NCBI GenBank assembly: GCA_020634815.1
Contig: JACKBA010000003.1
Coordinates: 124,001 to 188,000, forward strand
Reading direction: 5' to 3'
Origin: Caldilineaceae bacterium
Lineage (GTDB): Bacteria > Chloroflexota > Anaerolineae > Caldilineales > Caldilineaceae
Length of the DNA stretch: 64,000 bases
The position numbers and the translations under genes are program-made. Shown here piece by piece: positions 18,990-27,795 of the stretch (position 1 is its first letter; each line of letters opens with the position of its first letter). Below the pieces are notes generated by a model that was given only the letters and a program-made list of their open reading frames with translations, had not been told where the DNA came from and searched no databases.

Positions 18990-20266
18990 TCACCAAACGC
19001 GTTATCGTAGCCCCACACCAGCTCGACATCGCCGATGCGTACGGAGTCGCCATCCTCGACGCCGGCCTCACGCAGGGCATCGGTGATGCCGAGCGCGGTC
19101 AAGATACGCTGGAAGCGCAATGCAGCCTCGTAATACTCCCAGTTCGTCATCTTGGCGACCTTCTCGATCTCGGTGCCTTCGACCAGCCATACCCCATCTG
19201 CGAGCGCGTCGACGCGGAAGGCTCGTCGATTCGGGGACGGCGCAATCTCCACCAGGTCCGTCGGTTCCGCTTCCTCGGCGGGCAGTTCGGCCAGCAATTG
19301 CTGCACACGCACGAGCATGGGCTGCACGCCCTCCCCCGTGGCGGCACTGATGGCCATGGCTGGCAGTTCGTAGCGCGCCATGGCAGCCTCCACCGCGGGC
19401 CAGTTGGCGCGCGCATCGGGCAGGTCCATCTTGTTGAGCACGACCAGTTGTGGCTTGTCCGCCAGCGCCGGATTGAAGAGGCTCAACTCCTGGTTGATCG
19501 CCTCAAAATCGCCCAGCGGGTCGGGGCTGGCGCCATTGAGCAGATGGACGAGCACGCGGCAGCGCTCCACGTGGCGCAAGAATTCCAGCCCCAGCCCGAC
19601 GCCCTCGTGCGCGCCTTCGAGCAGGCCGGGGATGTCCACCAGGACAATCTGCCGGTGGTTGATTTCGGCCACACCCAGCGTCGGCTCGACGGTGGTGAAG
19701 GCATAGTCGGCGATCTTGGGCCGCGCGGCGCTGACAACGCTCAACAGCGTCGACTTGCCGGCGTTGGGCACGCCGATGATGCCGACGTCGGCCACCAGCT
19801 TGAGTTCCAGTTCCAGCCACAGTTCTTCGCCCGGTTCGCCCTTTTCGGCCAGGCGGGGCGCCGTGTTACGCGCTGTCTTGAAGGCGGCATTGCCGCGGCC
19901 GCCGCGGCCGCCCTTCGCCACGATGAACTCCTGCCCGGCTTCGGTCAGGTCGGCCAGCAATTCGCCCGTGTCGGCGTTGCGCACCAACGTTCCCGGCGGC
20001 ACGGGCAGACGCAGATCGGGCCCGTTGGCCCCTGTGCGGTTGGCGCCGCCGCCGTGGTCGCCCCGCTCGGCGCGCTGGTGTACGTTGTGTTGGAGGTGGA
20101 AAAGCGTGTTCAGCCCAAAATCGACGTAGAGCACGACGTTGCCGCCGCGCCCGCCGGTTCCGCCATTGGGCCCGCCACGCGGCACATATTTTTCCTTGCG
20201 GAACGACATCACCCCGTTGCCGCCGCTGCCTGCCTTCGCATAGAGTCGTGCTCGATCGTAAAACAT
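18986..20266 (-). CDS. obg: GTPase Obg/CgtA
   Basis: Essential ribosome-assembly and stress GTPase. The 426 residues begin MFYDRARLYAKAGSGGNG, the glycine-rich Obg fold (about 2-158), followed by the G domain (GVPNAGKST about 164-172, DIPGLLEGAHEG, NKMD) and a C-terminal OCT domain (about 345-420). Although the frame is open 12 codons further upstream, ATG 20266 matches the family and lies 6 nt from a TACAAT -10 box, so the mRNA is probably leaderless. nadD overlaps its end. Confidence 0.95.
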   Translation of the reverse strand: MFYDRARLYAKAGSGGNGVMSFRKEKYVPRGGPNGGTGGRGGNVVLYVDFGLNTLFHLQHNVHQRAERGDHGGGANRTGANGPDLRLPVPPGTLVRNADTGELLADLTEAGQEFIVAKGGRGGRGNAAFKTARNTAPRLAEKGEPGEELWLELELKLVADVGIIGVPNAGKSTLLSVVSAARPKIADYAFTTVEPTLGVAEINHRQIVLVDIPGLLEGAHEGVGLGLEFLRHVERCRVLVHLLNGASPDPLGDFEAINQELSLFNPALADKPQLVVLNKMDLPDARANWPAVEAAMARYELPAMAISAATGEGVQPMLVRVQQLLAELPAEEAEPTDLVEIAPSPNRRAFRVDALADGVWLVEGTEIEKVAKMTNWEYYEAALRFQRILTALGITDALREAGVEDGDSVRIGDVELVWGYDNAFGE

Positions 20267-20272
20267 GCGTGC

Positions 20273-20302
20273 ATTGTACGGGAGAATGGGAAGGAGTGAC
20301 AA
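20273..20302 (-). promoter_or_regulatory. Promoter of obg-nadD
   Basis: TTGTCA (20297-20302) and TACAAT (20273-20278), 18 bp apart on the minus strand. The -10 ends 6 nt before the obg ATG. The -35 hexamer lies in the GTGACAAGATGA part of the neighbouring repeat tract. Confidence 0.65.
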
Positions 20303-20421
20303 GATGAAGGGGAGGAAAGAGAATGGTCAATTGTTAACGGTCAATTGTCAACGGTCAATTCACTCTCACCTTGTCACCCGGTCATCTTGTCATCCCCTCA
20401 TCCCTTCACCCCCTCATCCCC
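20285..20421. repeat. Intergenic low-complexity repeat tract, copy 2
   Basis: Contains AGTGACAAGATGA, then GGTCAATTGTTAACGG and GTCAATTGTCAACGG units, then C-rich CATCCCCTCA/CACCCCTTCA repeats. Same composition and unit types as the tract at 7700-7893. Confidence 0.7.
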
Positions 20422-21252
20422 TCACCCCTTCACCCCCGTCAGCGTAATCCCCTCGATAAAATAGCGCTGGGCAGCGAAGAAGACGACGATCACCGGCAGG
20501 GTGGTGACGAGCGAGGCGGCCATCAGGTAGGCCCAATTCGTCGTGTAGGTCGAGCGGAAGAATTGCAGCCCCAGGGTCACGGTGTACAGTTCGGGCCGCT
20601 GCAAGTAGATGAGCGGCGCAAGGAAGTCGTTCCACGTCGCCTGGAAGGTGAAGATGGTCACGGTCGCCAGCGCGGGCATGGCCATGGGCAGCATGATGCG
20701 GCCAATGATCTGGAGCGTATTGGCGCCGTCGATGCGCGCCGCGTCCTCAAAGTCGCGCGGGATGGTGAGGAAGAATTGGCGCATGAGAAAGATGTAGAAG
20801 GGGATGCCAAGATAGGCCGGCACGACGAGCGGCAGGAAGGTGTTGATCCAGCCAAGCCGGTTGAAGAGCACGTAGAGCGGCACCATCGTCACGGGATAGG
20901 GCAGCATCATCGTCGCGAGCATGACGACGAAGAGAAAGTCGCGGCCCGGCGCGCGCAGGCGGGCAAAGGCATAGGCGATGACCGTACACGAGAGCAGGTG
21001 CCCCGCGATGGTCAGCAGGGTGATAATTGCCGTGTTACGAATGTAGAGCGGGAAGGGTAGGATCGTCAGCGCCTCGACATAGTTCTCCCAGCGCGGCGGG
21101 TTGGGAATCCAGCGTGGTGGCACCTCGAAGATCTGGTAATTCGGCTTGAGCGACGACGACAGCATCCACAAAAAGGGGATGAGAAACAGGAGCGCCACGC
21201 CCCACAACAGCGCAAGGATCAGCCAGCGACGCACGCGACTACCACCCTGCAT
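20422..21252 (-). CDS. Carbohydrate ABC transporter permease (MalG/UgpE type)
   Basis: Inner-membrane permease of 276 residues with six predicted helices. The cytoplasmic EAA loop EDAARIDGANTLQIIGRIMLP docks the ATPase. It ends GITLTGVKG, typical of MalG-like permeases. Its ATG overlaps the stop of the preceding permease gene (TGATG). No ATPase gene is nearby, so like many CUT1 importers it probably uses a shared MsmK-type ATPase encoded elsewhere. The substrate is a sugar or sugar derivative; which one is not clear. Confidence 0.92.
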   Translation of the reverse strand: MQGGSRVRRWLILALLWGVALLFLIPFLWMLSSSLKPNYQIFEVPPRWIPNPPRWENYVEALTILPFPLYIRNTAIITLLTIAGHLLSCTVIAYAFARLRAPGRDFLFVVMLATMMLPYPVTMVPLYVLFNRLGWINTFLPLVVPAYLGIPFYIFLMRQFFLTIPRDFEDAARIDGANTLQIIGRIMLPMAMPALATVTIFTFQATWNDFLAPLIYLQRPELYTVTLGLQFFRSTYTTNWAYLMAASLVTTLPVIVVFFAAQRYFIEGITLTGVKG

Positions 21253-22181
21253 CAGCGCTCCTCCCCTTCATAATAGACCCACCACTGGCCGCTGCGCACG
21301 ACGAGCAGTGTGAGCACCAGGATGATCAGAAAGAGGACCCACGCCAGCGCCGAGGCATATCCCATCTGGAATTCCTGGAAGGCCTTGCGGTAGAGATAGA
21401 GCACGTAGAAGAGCGTCGAGTCCAGCGGCCCGCCGTTGGTGGCAACGAACGCGCTGGTGAAGCTCTGGAAGGTGGAGATAATGCTGAGCACCAGGTTGAA
21501 GAAGATCGCCGGGGTGAGCATGGGCAGCGTCACGCTGCGGAACGAGTGCCACGTGCCGGCGCCGTCCATCGCTGCCGCTTCGTACAGTTCTTTGGGAATC
21601 CCGCGCAGCCCTGCCAGGTAAATGACGGCCGTGCGCCCTAGCCCCCACAGGCTCATGATCCAGAGCGCAGTCAACGCCGTGTTGGGATCGACCAGCCAGC
21701 GCGGCCCGCTGATCCCCACCCTGGCCAGCGTGGCGTTGATCAGCCCAGCCTCCGGGTGAAACAGCCACATCCAGACCACGACAAACGCGACGCCGGAAAG
21801 CACGGAGGGCATGAAGTAGATGGTGCGGATGGCGCGGATGCCCTTGGCGCTCACCTGGTTCATGAGCAGCGCCAGCAGCAACCCGCCCACCAGTTCCGAC
21901 GGCACGTACATGAGCGTGTAACGCACGGTCACGCTCAACGACTGCCAGAAGAGGCGGTCGTCCACCATGCGCACATAGTTGCGCAGACCGGCCGGCACCG
22001 GCGGCGTCAGCATATCCCAGCGCGTAAAGCTGAAACCCAGCGAGGCGACGATCGGCCCGAGCACAAAGAGCAGCAGGCCCACCAGCCACGGCGAGATCAA
22101 CAGATAGAAGGTCAGGGCTTCGCGGCGTGCCAGGCGATTTCTCGAGTGGCGTCGTCCGCCAACGGCGCGTGCGTTGCTCAT
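21252..22181 (-). CDS. Carbohydrate ABC transporter permease (MalF/UgpA type)
   Basis: Second permease of the same CUT1 importer. From ATG 22181 it has 309 residues, a basic N-terminus, six predicted helices and the EAA loop YEAAAMDGAGTWHSFRSVTLPML. The frame is open to 22244, but the added 21 residues overlap the intergenic stem-loop and lack a ribosome site; neither start has a strong one. It is placed between the solute-binding protein and the MalG-type permease in the usual order. Confidence 0.9.
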   Translation of the reverse strand: MSNARAVGGRRHSRNRLARREALTFYLLISPWLVGLLLFVLGPIVASLGFSFTRWDMLTPPVPAGLRNYVRMVDDRLFWQSLSVTVRYTLMYVPSELVGGLLLALLMNQVSAKGIRAIRTIYFMPSVLSGVAFVVVWMWLFHPEAGLINATLARVGISGPRWLVDPNTALTALWIMSLWGLGRTAVIYLAGLRGIPKELYEAAAMDGAGTWHSFRSVTLPMLTPAIFFNLVLSIISTFQSFTSAFVATNGGPLDSTLFYVLYLYRKAFQEFQMGYASALAWVLFLIILVLTLLVVRSGQWWVYYEGEER

Positions 22182-22245
22182 GCGGGTATCATGTTCGATC
22201 GTGTGCGTTCGGCGCGGAGGTTGGTAGTTTGCGCAATCGGACACT

Positions 22246-22280
22246 GCCCAGGGAACCGCTTCACCGCCGGTCCCCTGGGC
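22246..22280 (-). other. Stem-loop between solute-binding protein and permease genes
   Basis: GCCCAGGGAACCG (22246-22258) pairs with CGGTCCCCTGGGC (22268-22280) with one mismatch and a 9-nt loop. There is no T-run, so it more likely protects the upstream binding-protein mRNA, giving the usual excess of binding protein over permease. Confidence 0.6.
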
Positions 22281-22308
22281 ACTCGTAGCCTTTCGGCAGC
22301 CTGTTCTG

Positions 22309-23643
22309 CTACTGCTGCACGTCTTCTAGCGCCGCCTGCGCTTCCTGGGCGGCTGTCGCCAGCAACTCGGCAACATTGGCATTCGGGTCGAGGATTGCGC
22401 TCTCCAACACGCGGCGTAGCGCAGGGTCGGCGGTCTGCCCCCAGTAGGGCGTGAAGACGTAGGCGCGCGGCGCCAGATGGTTGAGTTCGTTGAGCCAGAC
22501 GCCCTCGATGGGGTCCGTCGACAGGCCGGACTCCTCCGCCACCGACTTCACCGTCGGCAGCGCCCAATCCTTCCAGATCTCCGCACCCTCGGCGCCCGTG
22601 TAGAAGCGCAGGAAACGCCACGCCGCTTCCGGGTTGTCGCTCAGCGAGGAGATGCCGAAGCCGCCCCAGAAGAGCACGCCGGCTCGATCGGCGCCGGCCG
22701 GCAGCGGAGCCACACCCAGGTCGATGTTGGGGTTCTCCTTCATGCCGGATTGCGGCCAGCGGCCAAACAGGCGCATGGCCGCGGTGCCGTTGTCGAACTC
22801 GCTGTTGCCCCCGCCAAAGGCGTTCATGTCGGCCGGCGGCGGCGCAACCTTGTGCTTGTTATAGAGATCGGCGTAGAACTGCACGGCATTCTGCACTTCC
22901 GGCGAATCCATATAGCCGACAAAGCTCGTGCCGTCCTCGCTGATCAGGCTACCGCCCGCGGCCGCCACCCAGTATTCGAAGCCGGTCGTCCACGGTCCGG
23001 GCAACTGGATGCCCCACTGGACGACGTTGCCGCTGGCGTCGGTCTTGGTCAGCGCCTGGGCCGTTGCCAGCAGGTCGTCCCACGTCCAGCCCTCGGCGGG
23101 ATAGGCGACGCCTGCCTCGTCAAAGAGGCGCTTGTTGTAGTAGATCGCCATGGGCGAGAAATCTTTGGGTAGCAGGTATTGAACGCCCTGCCACTTGCCC
23201 GGTTCCATGACGCCCGGCAGGTAGATGCTGGTGTCCAGCGGGTAGCTCTCACCGGTGATGAAGTCATCAAGCGGGACGAAGGCGCCGCGGTCGACAAACA
23301 TGGGCACCGCGTCATCGCCAATCTGCAAGAGATCCGGCGGATCGCCGGCCGCAATCTGCGTGAGGATGCGGGCGTAGTAATCGCCGCTGCCGACCGGCTC
23401 CAACTGTACCTGGATGTCGGGATTCTCCGCCTCAAACATCTCAATGATCTTGAAGTGCGGAGTCAACCCTTCGCCGCTGTCACCGGTACCGACGCGCAGC
23501 ACGGTCTTGGCGCCTTCCGGCAGCGGCATGGGTGTCGCCGTGACGACGACAGTCTGGACAAAGCCACCTTCCTGGGCAGAGCAGCCCGCAACAACGAGCA
23601 GTGCCAGGATGAGCAGGAGTGCAAACGACAGTCGTTTGGGCAT
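22309..23643 (-). CDS. Carbohydrate ABC transporter solute-binding lipoprotein (family 1)
   Basis: First gene of the sugar-importer operon. The 444 residues start MPKRLSFALLLILALLVVAGC, a lipoprotein signal with lipobox VAGC, and continue as a family-1 binding protein: FEAENPDIQVQLEPVGSGDYY, the ITGESYPLDTSIY region and LFGRWPQSGM. ATG 23643 follows AAGGAAA by 6 nt; the upstream 17 codons of open frame are not homologous. A promoter with a palindromic operator lies at 23698-23735. Confidence 0.92.
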   Translation of the reverse strand: MPKRLSFALLLILALLVVAGCSAQEGGFVQTVVVTATPMPLPEGAKTVLRVGTGDSGEGLTPHFKIIEMFEAENPDIQVQLEPVGSGDYYARILTQIAAGDPPDLLQIGDDAVPMFVDRGAFVPLDDFITGESYPLDTSIYLPGVMEPGKWQGVQYLLPKDFSPMAIYYNKRLFDEAGVAYPAEGWTWDDLLATAQALTKTDASGNVVQWGIQLPGPWTTGFEYWVAAAGGSLISEDGTSFVGYMDSPEVQNAVQFYADLYNKHKVAPPPADMNAFGGGNSEFDNGTAAMRLFGRWPQSGMKENPNIDLGVAPLPAGADRAGVLFWGGFGISSLSDNPEAAWRFLRFYTGAEGAEIWKDWALPTVKSVAEESGLSTDPIEGVWLNELNHLAPRAYVFTPYWGQTADPALRRVLESAILDPNANVAELLATAAQEAQAALEDVQQ

Positions 23644-23697
23644 GAGACTTTCCTTTCGTAGGTTGTTCAAGAGCACCCGAAGTCTGTTGCACATATC

Positions 23698-23735
23698 AGT
23701 GTACTGCTAGATTGCGCCAGTTGCAATCATTTGCA
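23698..23735 (-). promoter_or_regulatory. Promoter and palindromic operator of the sugar-importer operon
   Basis: TTGCAA (-35, 23721-23726) and TACACT (-10, 23698-23703) with a 17-bp spacer on the minus strand. The -35 is one half of the palindrome TGCAATCATTTGCA (23722-23735), i.e. TGCAA-N4-TTGCA, shared with the maltose-type importer promoter. A LacI-type repressor bound there would block RNA polymerase. Confidence 0.65.
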
Positions 23736-23777
23736 GGTGTGGTAATCCGCCCCAGAATGCCCGGACGCCCCTCTTGA

Positions 23778-23805
23778 TTGACAGCAGAAGGTGGGGCGGT
23801 ATAAT
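23778..23805 (+). promoter_or_regulatory. Promoter of the VTT-yqeY-pgpH-ybeY-dgkA operon
   Basis: TTGACA (23778-23783) and TATAAT (23800-23805) with a 16-bp spacer, about 55 nt before the first ATG of the five-gene operon. Confidence 0.8.
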
Positions 23806-23866
23806 GATCGGGTGTTTTCTACCGGTACTTCGTAGGAAAAGTGTCTGGTAGAGCGACGGGAGAACT

Positions 23867-24583
23867 ATGAAGGAAAGTCCTGCACGTCCCAGAATAGTCG
23901 CATGGCACATCTGGGGACTGATTGCCGTCACGCTGCTGGGAGCGGCACTTGCATGGCGTTTTGGGCCGCAGCTTTGGGCGCTGGCGCAAGACGAAGCAGC
24001 GCTCGAAGCATTCGTGGCGCAACTGGGGCCGTGGGGCCCGTTGGCGCTTGTCACCATCAACGCGGCCCAGATCGTCTTTGCCCCGCTGCCCGGCTATGTC
24101 ATGCAGGCTGCGGCGGGTTATCTTTACGGGCCGCTCTGGGGTGGCGTGTGGGGCGCAACCGGCCTGGTGATCGGGGCGATGCTGGCCATGGCGCTGGCCC
24201 GCTATTTCGGCCGTCCCATCGTCGAGCGGCTGGTGGGCAGCGAACGGCTCGATCATTGGGAGAGCGTTACCTTCAGCACGAGCACGGTCGTCTGGTTTCT
24301 GATTTTGCTTGCACCCACCGGCGATCTGCCCTACTTCATGGCCGGCCTGTCTAAGGTCTCGTTTGTCAAGATTCTGCTGTTGACGCTAGTGATCCGCGTG
24401 CCGTCGACGATGGTCGTGGCCGCGGCCGGAGCGGGCGTCTGGTGGTTGTCGGGATGGCAGTTAGCCGTGCTGCTTGCGCTGCTGGGCGCCGCGACCCTTC
24501 TGCTCATGCGCTATCAGGAACGCTTGCTGGCCCTGGTCGACCGGCGCGTGAACCGGCAATTTTCGGGAGAGGAGTCATCATGA
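23867..24583 (+). CDS. TVP38/TMEM64 (VTT/DedA-superfamily) membrane protein
   Basis: Polytopic membrane protein of 238 residues. The VTT core is recognisable: FAPLPGYVMQAAAGYLYGPLWGGVWGATGL (given in parts: FAPLPGYVMQAAAGYLYG) with re-entrant-loop glycines, ARYFGRPIVERLVG, and LLAPTGDLPYFMAGLSKVSF. Relatives move phospholipids or undecaprenyl phosphate across membranes or affect proton-motive-force-dependent resistance; the activity here is inferred. GGGAG lies 6 nt before the ATG. It heads an operon whose later genes handle membrane lipid and nucleotide signalling, and its stop overlaps the yqeY start (ATGA). Confidence 0.85.
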   Translation: MKESPARPRIVAWHIWGLIAVTLLGAALAWRFGPQLWALAQDEAALEAFVAQLGPWGPLALVTINAAQIVFAPLPGYVMQAAAGYLYGPLWGGVWGATGLVIGAMLAMALARYFGRPIVERLVGSERLDHWESVTFSTSTVVWFLILLAPTGDLPYFMAGLSKVSFVKILLLTLVIRVPSTMVVAAAGAGVWWLSGWQLAVLLALLGAATLLLMRYQERLLALVDRRVNRQFSGEESS

Positions 24584-25047
24584 GCGATGTGACGTCCGGT
24601 CTGCAGGAGCGGATCGACGCCGATCTGAAGCAGGCCATGCGCGATCGCAACGAGACGGCCAAGCTCACCCTGCGCGCCGTCAAGACGGCCTTCATGCAGG
24701 CGCGTACCAGTGGCGACGCTGCCCATGAGATCAGCGATGCCGAGGCGATGGAGATCGTGCGGCGCGAGGCCAAGCGCCGCCGCGACGCCGCCGACGAGTT
24801 CCAGCGCGTGGGCGCCGCCGACCGCGCCGAGGCGGAACTGGCCGAGTATGCCATCCTGCAGAACTACCTGCCGCAGCAACTATCCGAAGCCGAAATCGAA
24901 GCCATTGCGAGCGAGGTGATTGCCGAGCTCAATGTCACGTCCATGAAACAGATGGGCCAGGTCATGCAGGCTGTCCTGGCACGGACGGGGGCGCGCGCCG
25001 ACGGCAAGGCCGTCAACCAGGTCGTGCGTCGCCTGTTGACTCCCTGA
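24580..25047 (+). CDS. yqeY: GatB/YqeY domain protein
   Basis: A 155-residue YqeY protein, homologous to the C-terminal tRNA-binding domain of GatB. It has the typical opening LQERIDADLKQAMRDRNETAKLTLRAVKTA, here quoted as LKQAMRDRNETAKLTLR, and the end GARADGKAVNQVVRRLL. The family is linked to tRNA or amidotransferase function, but its role is not established. The start overlaps the stop of the VTT gene by 4 bp with GGAGAGGAG upstream. Confidence 0.92.
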   Translation: MSDVTSGLQERIDADLKQAMRDRNETAKLTLRAVKTAFMQARTSGDAAHEISDAEAMEIVRREAKRRRDAADEFQRVGAADRAEAELAEYAILQNYLPQQLSEAEIEAIASEVIAELNVTSMKQMGQVMQAVLARTGARADGKAVNQVVRRLLTP

Positions 25048-25051
25048 GATC

Positions 25052-27286
25052 ATGCCACAGACTCTCGAGCGATTCTGGTCGCGCACCAGGCGCGCACTCC
25101 GCATCGATCGCTGGCGCGAGCTGGCGATTCCTGTCTTGATGATCCTGTCGCTGGGCATCGTCCTTGTCGCGATACTGGCCTGGCAGCTTCCCTACGGCAA
25201 CAGGCTGGCCATCGAGGCGGGCGATATCGCGCCGTTCACCGTCGTCGCCCCACGGCAGATCACCTTCGACAGTGAATTGCTCACACAGCGCGCCCGCGAT
25301 CGTGCCGCACAGCAGGTCTCCGACCAGTACGACAACCATGAAGCGTCCGTACGTCGCGAGCAGGTGCTGGCCGCACGCAACGCGCTGGCGCAGGTCACCG
25401 AGGTTCGCACGCATGCCGAAGACACGCTCGTGCGCCAGACCGGCGACCTGGTCGCCATCTCCGAACTGAACCTCGACGCCGAAACAGCGGTGCAGATCCT
25501 CTCGCTCTCCGACGAGCAGTGGACGCAGGTAGCACGGGAAGTACCGGTTGCTCTCGACCGCGTCATGCGCGATGAGATCAAGGAGAGCACGCTGGGCCAG
25601 GCCCGGCGCCAGGTACCCGGCATGGTCAGCGGCGCGCTGGACGACACCGCCAGTGAAGTGGCCATCGTCCTGACGCGCAACCTGATCCGCCCCAACACCT
25701 TCTTCAACGCCGAGGCGACGGAAGCGCTGCGCGCCGAAGCGAGCGACGCCGTCGAAACCGTCTCGGTGACGCTGAATGAGGGGCAGACGGTCATCCGCAA
25801 CGGCGACAAGGCCACCGCCGAACAGGCCGAAATTCTGGCAGTGCTCAACGGCCTGCAAACCGAGTGGGATCCATGGACGGTGCTGCGCAGCTCAGTCTTC
25901 GGCCTGATGATGCTGGCCGCCGTCATCGGCGCCCTCTACCGGGTGCGTCCCGGCATCCTGGCCGATCAGCGCGAACAGGCGCTGCTGTTGGTCATCACCA
26001 TCCTGTGGCTGCTCGCCGCACGCTTCATGATGGTCAATCATCCTCTGCTGCCCTATTACTACCCGCTGGCTGCCTACGCCATGCTGGTGGCGGTGCTGTG
26101 CGATCTGCGCGTCGCCCAGGTCATGATCGTCGCCTTTGCCCTGGTGCTGCTCTTCATGCTGCCGAACGGCGCCGCCATCGTCATCTACCAGGTGCTCGGT
26201 GCGCTCGTCGGTGTGCTGGTGGTTGGCCGCGCCGAGCGGCTGACACTCTTCCTGTGGGCGGGCGCGGCCGTCGCGCTGAGCAATTTTGCGACAATCGTGG
26301 CCATGAACGCGCCCTTCGTGCAGTACAGCTCCACCATGCTGCTCGAAACGCTCATGGTCGTCATCCTCAATGGCGGGCTTTCGGCGGCCATCGCCCTCAT
26401 CGGCTACTTTGTGCTCGGCAACCTCTTCGGCATCACTACGCCGCTCCAGTTGACGGAGTTGAGCCGCCCCACGCATCCGCTCTTGCGCCAGTTGCTGCTC
26501 AAGGCGTCGGGCACCTACCACCACACGATCCTGGTCAGCAACCTGGCTGAACGTGCCGCCGCTGCCATCGGCGCCGACGCCCTGCTCGTGCGCGTGGGCG
26601 CGTACTACCATGACATCGGCAAGACGGTGCGCCCCTATTTCTTTGCCGAAAATATCCTGGACGGCTCGTCGCCGCACGAGAAGCTCGACCCGCTCACCTC
26701 CGCACAGATCATCATCAGCCATGTCAAGGATGGCGTGGACCTGGCGCAGAAGTACAAGTTGCCCGACCGCATCCAGGACTTCATCCGCGAGCACCACGGC
26801 CAGTCGCTGGTCAAGTATTTCTATGTCCAGGCTCAGCGCGAGGCAACGGATGGCGAGAGTGTCGACGAGGCCGATTTCCGCTATCCGGGGCCGAACCCGC
26901 GCAGCAAGGAGACCGCGATCCTCATGCTGGCCGACACCTGCGAGGCGGCGGTGCGCGCGGTACGCCCCGGCTCACGCGAGGAACTCGAGACGATGGTCAA
27001 CCGTCTGATCGATGAACGGATTGCCAGCGGCGAGCTGAACCAGTCCAACCTGACGTTCAGGGAACTGCAGACGGTCAAGGATGTCTTTCTGCACGTGCTG
27101 CAAGGCGTGCATCACCCGCGCATCAAGTATCCGGACGCGGCGGACGAGAGCGAGCATGGCACCGAGGCGATGCCGGATGCCAACGGTGCAGCGGAGCCCG
27201 CACCGCAGAACGGGCATCACAGCATTGGCGGCATCGAAACGGCCGTCGAGCGCGCGCCCGGCGTGAATCCGGCCATGGAAGGTTGA
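25052..27286 (+). CDS. pgpH: 7TM-HD phosphohydrolase, likely cyclic-di-AMP phosphodiesterase
   Basis: A 744-residue membrane protein with one N-terminal helix, an extracytoplasmic 7TMR-HDED domain (about 50-275, ending in VTLNEGQTVIRNGD), seven transmembrane helices (about 285-460) and a cytoplasmic HD domain (about 485-690; metal-binding HD in VGAYYHDIGK near 518-527, plus REHHG and LADTCEAAVR). PgpH of Listeria hydrolyses c-di-AMP, which controls osmolyte balance. The neighbours (ybeY, dgkA) are its usual partners. A charged tail with ENG-rich sequence ends the protein. No c-di-AMP cyclase is in the window. Confidence 0.9.
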   Translation: MPQTLERFWSRTRRALRIDRWRELAIPVLMILSLGIVLVAILAWQLPYGNRLAIEAGDIAPFTVVAPRQITFDSELLTQRARDRAAQQVSDQYDNHEASVRREQVLAARNALAQVTEVRTHAEDTLVRQTGDLVAISELNLDAETAVQILSLSDEQWTQVAREVPVALDRVMRDEIKESTLGQARRQVPGMVSGALDDTASEVAIVLTRNLIRPNTFFNAEATEALRAEASDAVETVSVTLNEGQTVIRNGDKATAEQAEILAVLNGLQTEWDPWTVLRSSVFGLMMLAAVIGALYRVRPGILADQREQALLLVITILWLLAARFMMVNHPLLPYYYPLAAYAMLVAVLCDLRVAQVMIVAFALVLLFMLPNGAAIVIYQVLGALVGVLVVGRAERLTLFLWAGAAVALSNFATIVAMNAPFVQYSSTMLLETLMVVILNGGLSAAIALIGYFVLGNLFGITTPLQLTELSRPTHPLLRQLLLKASGTYHHTILVSNLAERAAAAIGADALLVRVGAYYHDIGKTVRPYFFAENILDGSSPHEKLDPLTSAQIIISHVKDGVDLAQKYKLPDRIQDFIREHHGQSLVKYFYVQAQREATDGESVDEADFRYPGPNPRSKETAILMLADTCEAAVRAVRPGSREELETMVNRLIDERIASGELNQSNLTFRELQTVKDVFLHVLQGVHHPRIKYPDAADESEHGTEAMPDANGAAEPAPQNGHHSIGGIETAVERAPGVNPAMEG

Positions 27287-27288
27287 CT

Positions 27289-27795
27289 GTGACCTACGCC
27301 ATCGACATCCAGGTCGACGAATCGGTATCCGCCGTGGTGGACGCCGAGGCACTCGTGGCGGCTGTGACGGCAACGTTGCGCCAGCAGGCGATCGACGCGG
27401 CGGCGCTCACTGTCGTCATCACTTCGGACGAGGCGGTCCGGGATCTGAACCGCGACTACCGCGGCATCGATGGTCCCACCGATGTCCTGAGCTTTGCCGC
27501 ACGCGAAGAAAGTGACGACGCCCCCGACATTGCGCTGCCGCCGGAGGTCGCCGCCGAACTGGCGAGCTACCTGGGCGACCTGGTGATCGCCTTTCCCTAC
27601 AGTGAGCGCCAGGCTGCACACTTCGGCAACAGTGTCACCGCCGAACTGCAGTTGCTTGCTGTGCATGGCACGCTGCACCTCCTCGGCTACGATCACCAGG
27701 AACAGGCCGGCGAGGACGCCATGTGGTCGCTCCAGGAGCAAATTCTGTCCCAGTTCGGGCACGGCGCACTGGCGCGGCGGGACTATGAAGCATGA
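27289..27795 (+). CDS. ybeY: Endoribonuclease YbeY
   Basis: Zinc-dependent single-strand RNase of 168 residues involved in 16S rRNA 3'-end maturation and ribosome quality control. It has the three-His zinc motif HGTLHLLGYDHQ (about 125-136) and the strand-turn DVLSFAARE. I chose GTG 27289 because GGAAGG ends 6 nt upstream; a TTG at 27283 is also possible. It lies between pgpH (2-bp gap) and dgkA (4-bp overlap). Confidence 0.93.
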   Translation: MTYAIDIQVDESVSAVVDAEALVAAVTATLRQQAIDAAALTVVITSDEAVRDLNRDYRGIDGPTDVLSFAAREESDDAPDIALPPEVAAELASYLGDLVIAFPYSERQAAHFGNSVTAELQLLAVHGTLHLLGYDHQEQAGEDAMWSLQEQILSQFGHGALARRDYEA

